Of a DNA stretch of 30,048 nucleotides, positions 13,551 to 19,085 are shown piece by piece (position 1 is the stretch's first letter; every line of letters starts with the position of its first letter). A program made the position numbers and the translations under genes. Source of the DNA: a virus. Location of the stretch: the IMG/VR virus record IMGVR_UViG_3300035698_004475, positions 1 through 30,048 of that record. One strand, 5' to 3'. The notes beneath the pieces were generated by a model. That model saw nothing but the letters and a program-made list of their open reading frames with translations, was not told the DNA's origin and did no database searches.

Positions 13551-15356
13551 TTATACCACCTCAACCTCTGCGAACATCCCCGCGTCGTCCCTGATCCTCT
13601 GCGCCGCCATCTCTGCGTATTCGGGGTTAAGCTCTATCAGGATGGCGTCCCGGCCGAGCCTGTCAGCGACGAGTCCGGTAGTCCCAGCGCCACCAAATGG
13701 GTCTAGGACGGTGCAGGGGATCGGGTCTAGCGGTACACCTTCCAACTCGCCGACGTCATTTGGGCCGCCGTAGCTTGCATCGGATGGGTATGTCGAGCAT
13801 GAGCAGGTGGGTGCCCAGCCGGTGGTGGTGGATTGTCTGCTTGAACCATTGCCATGGCCGCCCGCGCAGTTTATTCCCTGATTGGCTGGATTCTTTGCGC
13901 TGAAACCCAATCGTGTGGCTTTTTGGCGATTGGTTTCTCCCGTCTTTTCTACCACCCGCTTCCACGCCGCCCCGCACACCGGGCAGCACCCCTTCTCAGA
14001 TGTCCCAGCTTTGATGCACGGCTCCACGAGCGCGGGGGGAAATGTGGCGAAATGTGCGCCCGGGAATCCGCGGGTTGAGATTAGCCAAACGGATCTCCTG
14101 GTTGCAGTAGGCGAGCGCCCTTCTTGGCGTTGCATGTCCGGCACGACGGGACAACGTTCTCTGCCGTGTGCGCTCCCCCCTTGCTCAGAGGAATAACATG
14201 ATCCATCTCTAACCGCTTCATCCTCCTGCCGCAGTAGGCGCAGCGATGGCGGTATTGAATCTTTAGCTGTTCCCATTCCGCTTTGGTCAGGGTGCAGTCC
14301 TGAGATTGTATCGCGTGCTTTCTCTTGACGGCTGTCTTGTGTTTGGAAAACTTGCCCTTGGCTGTCGCTGTGTATCTGGCATCCTTTTCCGCTTTCTTTA
14401 GCTTGCCCTTTGCGCTTTGCCAATATCTTCGTTGACGTTCTTTGTACTTCGGTTTCTTCTCGTGTTCCCTTGACGCTATCCGGCGTCGTTCCCTCATTTC
14501 TGGAGTAATCTTGTAATTGCTCTGGTATGCTTTTTTGGTCGCTTGTCCCTTCTCCGAATAATAATAACGTTTCCAGGCAGCCCTTGCCTTCTCCGAGCGA
14601 TTGTATTTGCGATCCCATGCCTTGCGGTTGATTGACATGCAATTCTTGCACGAGCCTGTCAGGCCGTCCTTCTGTTGGTTGTTCTTGTTGAACTCCGTCA
14701 GCGGTTTCTCTTGCCCACATTTGTTGCATGTCTTGGTTTTCATAGTTCTCATTATACTCGTGGGATTCCGTATTGTCAAGTCTGTCTGCAACGGCATAAG
14801 AGTCAAAAAAGTATCGTGGAGATTTGGTTAACAAGAACAGGTATTCGTGAGATTTACAGAACCGATCGCGTACACTTTCCGGCATCGCTGATCCCTTGCG
14901 AATGCTCCCGCTTACCGCCTTGGCCCAAATAATATCTTGGCGCAACCACCAGCCGTCCGCTTGCAGCGCCAGGGCCACGCGCCATGGGATGCCGATTAGG
15001 TCTTTGGGTTTGAGACCTGCTGGAACTGTGGTTGAACCAAGGTTTGCCAGGCCGCGGCGGGTATTGCCAACTTGGGCAGATTTGCCCGATGCCGTATGTC
15101 CACCATTGGCGGCGTAAGAATCGCCCAGATTGAGCCAAACTGTGCCGTCCGATCTAAGCACCCGCCGCACCTCTCGGAACACTTGCACCAGATTGGCGAT
15201 GAACTGTTCGGGCGATGACTCGAGGCCGAGCTGGTCGCCCACGCCGTAATCCCTCAAGCCCCAGTAGGGCGGGCTAGAAACGCACATCTGGATAGACTCG
15301 GCCGGTAGCGATGGCAGCACGTCCAGGCAGTCGCCTGTTATGATTCGGACGCTCAC
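13551..15356 (-). CDS. DNA methyltransferase (beta class, SPPYW) with an HNH gene inserted in its middle
   Basis: This 601-aa frame starts at GTG 15356, overlapping the previous stop (GTGA). N-terminal residues 28-32 are SPPYW, motif IV of N4-cytosine-type methyltransferases, and the C-terminus has DPFGGAGTTG (552-561, motif I for SAM), followed by AILIELNPEYAEMAAQRI. A zinc-ribbon-like CCPVCGAAW lies before the C-terminal region, as in relatives. Residues about 195-425 do not look like a methyltransferase: they are the alternative reading of an HNH gene (14081-14743) lying in another frame on the same strand. Normal sequence stops at FFDSYAVA and resumes at RRSVWLISTRGFPGAHFATFPPALVEPCI. The frame stays open throughout, so a methyltransferase with a 230-residue foreign insert could be made. 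Relatives are usually about 300-400 aa. Confidence 0.8.
   Translation of the reverse strand: MSVRIITGDCLDVLPSLPAESIQMCVSSPPYWGLRDYGVGDQLGLESSPEQFIANLVQVFREVRRVLRSDGTVWLNLGDSYAANGGHTASGKSAQVGNTRRGLANLGSTTVPAGLKPKDLIGIPWRVALALQADGWWLRQDIIWAKAVSGSIRKGSAMPESVRDRFCKSHEYLFLLTKSPRYFFDSYAVADRLDNTESHEYNENYENQDMQQMWARETADGVQQEQPTEGRPDRLVQELHVNQPQGMGSQIQSLGEGKGCLETLLLFGEGTSDQKSIPEQLQDYSRNEGTTPDSVKGTREETEVQRTSTKILAKRKGQAKESGKGCQIHSDSQGQVFQTQDSRQEKARDTISGLHPDQSGMGTAKDSIPPSLRLLRQEDEAVRDGSCYSSEQGGSAHGRERCPVVPDMQRQEGRSPTATRRSVWLISTRGFPGAHFATFPPALVEPCIKAGTSEKGCCPVCGAAWKRVVEKTGETNRQKATRLGFSAKNPANQGINCAGGHGNGSSRQSTTTGWAPTCSCSTYPSDASYGGPNDVGELEGVPLDPIPCTVLDPFGGAGTTGLVADRLGRDAILIELNPEYAEMAAQRIRDDAGMFAEVEVV
14081..14743 (-). 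CDS. HNH endonuclease nested inside the methyltransferase gene
   Basis: From ATG 14743 this 220-aa protein has a zinc ribbon (CNKCGQEKPLTEF...SCKNCMS), a Lys/Arg/Tyr-rich middle with diverged repeats (KARAAWKRYYYSEKGQATKKAYQ), and an HNH core (HRCAYCGRRMKRLEMDHVIPLSKGGAHTAENVVPSCRTCNAKKG). It resembles the ANPEK-repeat HNH protein in plan. The longer frame to 14806 has no site. A perfect consensus promoter ends 7 bp before the ATG, so the mRNA may be leaderless. The last residues (QPGDPFG) and stop lie in methyltransferase exon sequence, as with the HNH in dcm. The segment is visibly AT-richer than its surroundings. Confidence 0.85.
   Translation of the reverse strand: MKTKTCNKCGQEKPLTEFNKNNQQKDGLTGSCKNCMSINRKAWDRKYNRSEKARAAWKRYYYSEKGQATKKAYQSNYKITPEMRERRRIASREHEKKPKYKERQRRYWQSAKGKLKKAEKDARYTATAKGKFSKHKTAVKRKHAIQSQDCTLTKAEWEQLKIQYRHRCAYCGRRMKRLEMDHVIPLSKGGAHTAENVVPSCRTCNAKKGARLLQPGDPFG
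14751..14779 (-). promoter_or_regulatory. Consensus promoter for the nested HNH gene
   Basis: On the minus strand TTGACA (14774-14779), 17-bp spacer, TATAAT (14751-14756): both hexamers and the spacing are ideal. The ATG at 14743 is about where transcription should begin, and no Shine-Dalgarno could fit, which suggests leaderless translation. Confidence 0.85.
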
Positions 15357-15457
15357 CTATCCATCCCCCTCCACCACCGATCCACCACCACCCCGGCGAC
15401 GACCATCAGGCCGACGCAGACGATGGTGCCGATGACGACCCAGGCCCAGGGGGTCAT
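15353..15457 (-). CDS. 34-aa single-span membrane peptide
   Basis: ATG 15457 overlaps the previous stop (ATGA) and the TGA overlaps the methyltransferase GTG start. The peptide has one hydrophobic span (AWVVIGTIVCVGLMVVAGVVV) followed by a basic DRWWRGMDR tail. A longer upstream reading in this frame lies inside the neighbouring gene. Coupled overlaps on both sides support it as real. Confidence 0.6.
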   Translation of the reverse strand: MTPWAWVVIGTIVCVGLMVVAGVVVDRWWRGMDR

Positions 15458-15840
15458 GATGCCTCCGGGGGGAGCGGGGCGGGGTCGGGCCAGGGCATCC
15501 ATGCGTAGACAGTGCGCGGTCCGGTTCCCAGCTCCCAACTGCCGCCGCCAAAGTAACGGACGTGGCATGTAAATATAGCGCCATGGAAATTGTATGACAC
15601 TATGTATTTGATGGTGTCGGACCCACCATAAGGCTCCGGTGGCAGCTTGGGCAAATAATTCCACCCTTTCCCCTCGGCCTCGCACATCCGGCAGTGACCA
15701 GTCCCCTCTTCCTCCGTCCACATCGCCGCTAGGGGGTGGCCGCATGGCATGATACCGCGGTCTGGGTCTGGGCATTGCTCAACGTCCGACCTGGTGCAGG
15801 TGGAGCAGATGCCGTCGCACGTGTCGTCTTGGTTTCTCAT
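15454..15840 (-). CDS. Cys-rich hypothetical protein (128 aa)
   Basis: The N-terminal half has many Cys (CDGICSTCTRSDVEQC, MPCGHPLAAMW, CRMC), likely one or two zinc sites; MPCGHP...GxxHCRMCEAEG resembles zinc-knuckle phage proteins. The C-terminal half is beta-rich and ends with TVYAWMPWPDPAP, reminiscent of the final WMPLP strand of DUF551-like proteins. Both ends overlap neighbours by ATGA. Function unknown. Confidence 0.6.
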   Translation of the reverse strand: MRNQDDTCDGICSTCTRSDVEQCPDPDRGIMPCGHPLAAMWTEEEGTGHCRMCEAEGKGWNYLPKLPPEPYGGSDTIKYIVSYNFHGAIFTCHVRYFGGGSWELGTGPRTVYAWMPWPDPAPLPPEAS

Positions 15841-16106
15841 TTGACAAGACCTCTCTCAAGCATTCCATCCAGTGTCTTGTGGATGGTCTGGGGACCGTGG
15901 GAAAAGATTGCTTCCTTGACCTGCCCGTTCGGGACAATTATCACCTCAAACGCGCGGATGAATTGCCCGTTCTCGTCCGGCTCCCAGTTATCCACCACCC
16001 GCATTATGACGGCCGGATCGGTCCCGGCGTCGACCAAAATGCTGATGAATTGGCCGAGTGTCATGGCGTGGAATTCGCCGTTGTCGTATCGTGGCTTGTC
16101 ACTCAT
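15837..16106 (-). CDS. Hypothetical protein (89 aa)
   Basis: ATG 16106 overlaps the stop of the preceding 43-aa membrane gene (ATGA); the extended frame to 16154 is inside that gene. The protein is soluble (MTLGQFISILVDAGTDPAVIMRVVDNWEPDENGQFIRAFEVIIVP), with a helix then beta-strands; the pattern F..iL...gtdpdt.v.i.dn resembles small phage proteins that start with a similar LIxxLxxxxPDxxV motif. No name can be given. Confidence 0.6.
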   Translation of the reverse strand: MSDKPRYDNGEFHAMTLGQFISILVDAGTDPAVIMRVVDNWEPDENGQFIRAFEVIIVPNGQVKEAIFSHGPQTIHKTLDGMLERGLVK

Positions 16107-16234
16107 TCGCCGTTCTCCCTCGCTTCCTCCCGCTCCCTGAACCACGCATCCCAACTCGGCGTGGCAAGCTCCACCAAAACGATAAGCCCGGTGATGGAGA
16201 GCATTAATCCGATACCTACCAACTGTGCGCTCAT
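16103..16234 (-). CDS. 43-aa single-span membrane protein
   Basis: ATG 16234 and the TGA at 16103-16105 both overlap neighbouring genes by ATGA. One hydrophobic segment (LVGIGLMLSITGLIVLVEL) is followed by a charged tail (WDAWFREREEAREN). It is below usual gene-calling thresholds, but the overlap chain and membrane pattern support it. Confidence 0.6.
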   Translation of the reverse strand: MSAQLVGIGLMLSITGLIVLVELATPSWDAWFREREEARENGE

Positions 16235-16350
16235 TCGTCCTCCCCGTGTCGTCCTTCCTCCCAGCTCGCGAAGGCCAGGATGGCGCCGGCGGCTAGAAGA
16301 ATAATTACACCTGCCGCGCTAGTGAGTGCTATTGCTACGGTGACGCTCAT
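16231..16350 (-). CDS. 39-aa single-span membrane protein
   Basis: ATG 16350 overlaps the stop of the AP2-HNH copy B gene (TGATG), with GGAGTG just upstream. One span (VAIALTSAAGVIILLAAGAILAF is close to the helix) is followed by SWEEGRHGEDE. The stop overlaps the 43-aa gene by ATGA. It resembles the 43-aa and 34-aa peptides in layout. Confidence 0.6.
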   Translation of the reverse strand: MSVTVAIALTSAAGVIILLAAGAILAFASWEEGRHGEDE

Positions 16351-16856
16351 CATTCACTCCTGTGATCGTCTGGAAAATTCAGGACGGCAAACTCACCGTG
16401 ATGCTTGATGGCAGCCAGGTCACGGACGCGGGCTGCTTCTTCGGGGGTGTCGTATGTGCCGAGGTGAATGTTGCGGTCATCTACGCTAATGCCGGCTTGC
16501 CATTTTTCGAGGCTAGTACGAACACCTCGATACCCAGATTCACCGACTTCGTGCTCGGGACTGTTGTACGAGTTCTGGCTATACGTTGCCGGTCTAATAT
16601 TGCATTTGCGGTTATCTAGCGTGTTGCCGCTTTTGTGATCCACCACCAATCCATCGAGATCAACTCTATGCCTTAGTAAAATTTCCCTGTGCATAGATAG
16701 TGTCGTTTTCTTACCGTTGCTTTTTCTTACAGATCGCGTGGCGTAGAAATGCTCTCTCTTTCTAGCGGCTTGCCATTTGTGCTGTGACAGCCAGAGAAAA
16801 TCCTCGTCATCGACTGTGGCGACATGGCCTTGCGTCAGGGGGATTGTTCCACTCAT
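16350..16856 (-). CDS. AP2-HNH homing endonuclease, copy B
   Basis: ATG 16856 has GGAGGTGTT upstream; the open frame to 16925 runs into the structured leader and lacks a site. The 168-aa protein is closely related to copy A: IPLTQGHVATVDDEDFLWLSQHKW, the HNH core MHREILL...LVVDHKSGNTLDNRKCNIRPATYSQNSYNSP, and the AP2 domain SGYRGVRTSLEKWQAGISVDDRNIHLGTYDTPEEAARVRDLAAIKHHGEFA. It has its own promoter (17015-17042) and leader RNA, and is followed by a coupled 39-aa membrane gene. It is the upstream member of an operon that includes the methyltransferase at 13551-15356. Confidence 0.9.
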   Translation of the reverse strand: MSGTIPLTQGHVATVDDEDFLWLSQHKWQAARKREHFYATRSVRKSNGKKTTLSMHREILLRHRVDLDGLVVDHKSGNTLDNRKCNIRPATYSQNSYNSPEHEVGESGYRGVRTSLEKWQAGISVDDRNIHLGTYDTPEEAARVRDLAAIKHHGEFAVLNFPDDHRSE

Positions 16857-16878
16857 AACACCTCCAATCGAACACGCA

Positions 16879-17008
16879 ACAGCCCAGCCGTTTTTGATCC
16901 GGGGGTGTTGAGGCCACCAGGACATAACAATGCGGCTGGGCTGTGGGGTACTCGATTGATGAATGTATTGTTGTTCATTGACATGTCCTAAACTCTAATA
17001 GCCTCAAC
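16879..17008 (-). ncRNA. Structured leader RNA B with 5'-end pseudoknot, upstream of AP2-HNH copy B
   Basis: The predicted first bases of the transcript, GTTGAGGC (17001-17008), are complementary to GCCTCAAC (16907-16914) in the loop of a hairpin whose main stem is 12 perfect base pairs: ACAGCCCAGCCG (minus strand, 16933-16944) with CGGCTGGGCTGT (16879-16890). An inner GGTG/CACC stem (16915-16918 with 16904-16907) carries that loop. Compared with leader A, pseudoknot pairs 3, 6, 7 and 8 change on both strands together. No T-run follows here. The ribosome site of the endonuclease lies just downstream. Confidence 0.7.
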
Positions 17009-17014
17009 GCATCC

Positions 17015-17042
17015 ATCATACACCAGTTCGAGAATTTGTCAA
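17015..17042 (-). promoter_or_regulatory. Promoter of leader B / AP2-HNH copy B
   Basis: TTGACA (17037-17042), 16-bp spacer, TATGAT (17015-17020) on the minus strand. The -35 overlaps the stop codon of the upstream zinc-finger gene. The distance from -10 to the pseudoknot strand is the same as at leader A. Confidence 0.75.
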
Positions 17043-17713
17043 GCCGTCTCCAGCTCGGGCAACCACTCGGCACCGAACCCTGCCGGCGGCTCGAATATTC
17101 CGTCGATGATCGCCCGGGCTGCGTCATACGGCCTGGGAGCCTCGCATAGACACCACCCGCCGCGCTGGACAAACCTGGCGCATTTGTCGTATGCGGGACA
17201 TCGGTTTTTCCCCAGCCTGCCGAGGCAATTACCCTTGCGCCCGTATTTCGGCGCCAGCTCCGGCACCCCTGGCAGCAGCTCCGTCCACGATCGGGCCACG
17301 TCCATTACCACCTCGTAATACGCGGCGATGTGGCCGACGTTGCCGCCGCTCTTGATTATTGCGTACAGCTCGGCATCCGACGGCTTGGATTCACAGACCG
17401 CGATGTGAAGCTGCATTTTCTTGCCAGCTTTGCCGCGCCGACCGCAAACGGGGCAGACAACGTATCGGTATTTTCTGTCGCGTCCGTTGATGCCATACCC
17501 TTTTACCCACTTGGCGATTGTATGTGTCCCGACATGCAATTTCTGCGCCAGGTCGCCGTAGGTGTGCGTGGCTAGGAGTTGATCTAACTCGTCGCGGCTT
17601 GGTCGTTTGGCGCATGATTTGACGTGATTGTTGTATTGTACGCCCAGGTTCGGCGAGAACTGGCGGCCGCACGTGGGGCAGATGTGGTTGGCGTTGTGGG
17701 TGTGGTTAGGCAT
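17039..17713 (-). CDS. Zinc-finger and helix-turn-helix DNA-binding protein
   Basis: From ATG 17713 (GAGG upstream; overlap of 8 bp with the previous gene) this is 224 aa. It begins with a C2H-type finger (ICPTCGRQFSPNLGVQYNNHVKSC), then a helix-turn-helix (SRDELDQLLATHTYGDLAQKLHVGTHTIAKWVKGYGI), a second finger (VVCPVCGRRGKAGKKMQLHIAVC) and a second HTH-like segment (SDAELYAIIKSGGNVGHIAAYYEVVMDVARSW). So two finger-plus-HTH units are repeated, followed by a Cys-containing tail (CPAYDKCARFVQRGGWCLC). It probably binds DNA as a regulator; the duplicated layout is notable. Confidence 0.65.
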   Translation of the reverse strand: MPNHTHNANHICPTCGRQFSPNLGVQYNNHVKSCAKRPSRDELDQLLATHTYGDLAQKLHVGTHTIAKWVKGYGINGRDRKYRYVVCPVCGRRGKAGKKMQLHIAVCESKPSDAELYAIIKSGGNVGHIAAYYEVVMDVARSWTELLPGVPELAPKYGRKGNCLGRLGKNRCPAYDKCARFVQRGGWCLCEAPRPYDAARAIIDGIFEPPAGFGAEWLPELETA

Positions 17714-17972
17714 TGGGTGCCTCGTCAAACTCGGAGCATCGCCAGGTGTACCTACCGCCGCCGTCATCCCACCCGGCGCGCGTTGCAATCGTTAGTGTGA
17801 CGGTGCTGCTGCTGAGAAACGCAACTGCTAGCGCGTACTCGATATCGCAGGTCGGCACCTCGTTAGGTTCGCAGCAGACGGACGCGCCCTTAGTGCAACG
17901 GTCGCAGTTGCGAAACTTCCAGCCCATGAATTGCGTTCCACTGTCGAAAATGCGGATACCGTTGTCAGTCAT
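17706..17972 (-). CDS. Cys-rich hypothetical protein (88 aa)
   Basis: The N-terminus MTDNGIRIFDSGTQFMGWKFRNCDRCTKGASVCCEPNEVPTCDIEYALAVAFL contains CDRCxKGA and two further Cys, a probable zinc site seen in several phage and prophage small proteins with the WNCDRCxKxxxxxxxPxCxI pattern. The C-terminus is beta-rich and Gly/Arg-rich. It overlaps the upstream gene by ATGA and the downstream gene by 8 bp. Confidence 0.6.
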   Translation of the reverse strand: MTDNGIRIFDSGTQFMGWKFRNCDRCTKGASVCCEPNEVPTCDIEYALAVAFLSSSTVTLTIATRAGWDDGGGRYTWRCSEFDEAPNA

Positions 17973-18157
17973 TGCGCCTTACTCCTGTGATCCCAAATGT
18001 ACCCACCGTCCGATCCGTTATCATCCGTCTCTGGATCCAGTCGTTCGCATCCCAACCACATTCCCACACCTCCACTAGTGTTGTTGTTCGGGCACCCGGC
18101 AGATTTGAGGGCCACCGGGCATGTCTCCTGAAGTGGGCAGTGATCGTCGGCCGTCAC
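17969..18157 (-). CDS. Small Cys-containing protein (62 aa)
   Basis: The start is GTG 18157, overlapping the previous stop (GTGA). CPLQETCPVALKSAGCPNNNTSGG...GCERL has four Cys and may bind a metal. The C-terminus is acidic with aromatic residues. No family recognised; support comes mainly from the tight overlaps. Confidence 0.5.
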   Translation of the reverse strand: MTADDHCPLQETCPVALKSAGCPNNNTSGGVGMWLGCERLDPETDDNGSDGGYIWDHRSKAQ

Positions 18158-18396
18158 GCTACCACCGTCAACAGCGCCATCAAGATACCAGCCAAAAATG
18201 CAACCGCCGCAGCCGTCGCTCCCTCTGGCGTGGTGAACCCCTCGCCGGATGCCGCGGACTGCAAGATCACAAATCCAAAGCTGACGATGCTACCACCGCC
18301 GGACAGCACCTTGAGGATGCCTACCTTGACCGGGCCGTCCTCGATTGCGCCGTCCTGGTACACCTCGAAATCCTGTTCAACTCTAACGTCCCTCAT
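18154..18396 (-). CDS. Small membrane protein (80 aa)
   Basis: ATG 18396 overlaps the stop of a 29-aa peptide gene (ATGA). The N-terminal 30 residues are charged and soluble (MRDVRVEQDFEVYQDGAIEDGPVKVG). Two hydrophobic segments follow: GGGSIVSFGFVILQSAASG (weak) and ATAAAVAFLAGILMALLTVVA (strong, at the C-terminus). Function unknown; likely inner-membrane. Confidence 0.55.
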   Translation of the reverse strand: MRDVRVEQDFEVYQDGAIEDGPVKVGILKVLSGGGSIVSFGFVILQSAASGEGFTTPEGATAAAVAFLAGILMALLTVVA

Positions 18397-18482
18397 GGCG
18401 CACCTGCGAACAGCCAGCCGGGGGAGATGGGGAGCAGGAGGAGGGCGATAATGCGGATTCGTAATTTACGACTGAGTTTCAT
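18393..18482 (-). CDS. 29-aa signal-peptide-like membrane peptide
   Basis: ATG 18482 has AAAGGAAAA upstream. The peptide reads like a bare signal sequence: KLSRKLRIR, then IIALLLLPISPGWLFAGAP and stop. The stop overlaps the 80-aa gene by ATGA; the start overlaps the previous gene by 17 bp. Too short for usual gene calls; possible lysis- or exclusion-type peptide, or a translational coupler. Confidence 0.5.
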   Translation of the reverse strand: MKLSRKLRIRIIALLLLPISPGWLFAGAP

Positions 18483-18687
18483 TTGATTTTCCTTTGGCCT
18501 TGCGTTCGATCGCATCTAGTAAAAACTTTGTAAACTTGGCCCGCTCAGCCATGACTTTATCGGTGTTTTTGCCGGCGATCCTCAGCCTGGTGGCCTCGGA
18601 CGTCAGGATACACAGGTCGCCGAGGGCATCCTGCCATCGCGCGCGACTGCCCAGTATCCTGTATCGCGGTGCCCATTCGTCGGTCAT
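18466..18687 (-). CDS. Hypothetical protein (73 aa)
   Basis: It starts at ATG 18687 overlapping the previous stop (ATGA). The protein is basic and helical (YRILGSRARWQDALGDLCILTSEATRLRIAGKNTDKVMAERAKFTKFLLDAIERKAKGK). No membrane segment. Unknown function; charge suggests nucleic-acid or protein binding. Confidence 0.5.
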   Translation of the reverse strand: MTDEWAPRYRILGSRARWQDALGDLCILTSEATRLRIAGKNTDKVMAERAKFTKFLLDAIERKAKGKSNETQS

Positions 18688-19085
18688 GCCGCACCTTTGG
18701 CCTTGCTGATTGCGGCTCTGAGCTGCGGCAGGGTGTCAAGTGCGGAATCACCGCTGTCTGGATCTGGCATCACGATGCGTCCCATCTCGACGCCGTTGAC
18801 GATAAATAGCACGGCCAACTCTGCCGCCGTCACCAACTCCTGCACCACGATCTCCTCTGCCGGCAGGATGGCGTCGGGGTTGCAGCGCTCGCAATTCTGG
18901 AACCACGCGCCGTATACCGTCAAGTACACCGCGTCCTCGTCACACTTCTCGCATCGTTGCCAGCCGTCTGACGCCTCCGACCCGCTGCACCACTGGCACA
19001 GAAACGGGAGCGGGCTGAACCGATTCTCCCGCTCGGCCAGGTCTGCGCGTCTCTCTATGTCTGCCCTCTGTGTGTCGTCCATCAT
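18684..19085 (-). CDS. Cys-rich zinc-ribbon protein sharing a C-terminal domain with its neighbour (133 aa)
   Basis: Three Cys pairs (CQWC, CEKC and CERC) in the middle, with aromatic residues between, imply zinc binding. The C-terminal 60 residues (EEIVVQELVTAAELAV...LDTLPQLRAAISKAKG) match the C-terminus of the next gene upstream (DIVQELVTAAQLAV...ALRKLRDAITRGEA), so the two are related by domain duplication. It overlaps the upstream gene by ATGA. Confidence 0.6.
   Translation of the reverse strand: MMDDTQRADIERRADLAERENRFSPLPFLCQWCSGSEASDGWQRCEKCDEDAVYLTVYGAWFQNCERCNPDAILPAEEIVVQELVTAAELAVLFIVNGVEMGRIVMPDPDSGDSALDTLPQLRAAISKAKGAA

Noticed and set aside
12663-17008. HEARO/omega RNA of IscB-type elements
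   Set aside because: The linked proteins are 165-168-aa AP2-HNH nucleases with no RuvC-like segments or Arg-rich bridge, and the hairpin plan seen here is much simpler.
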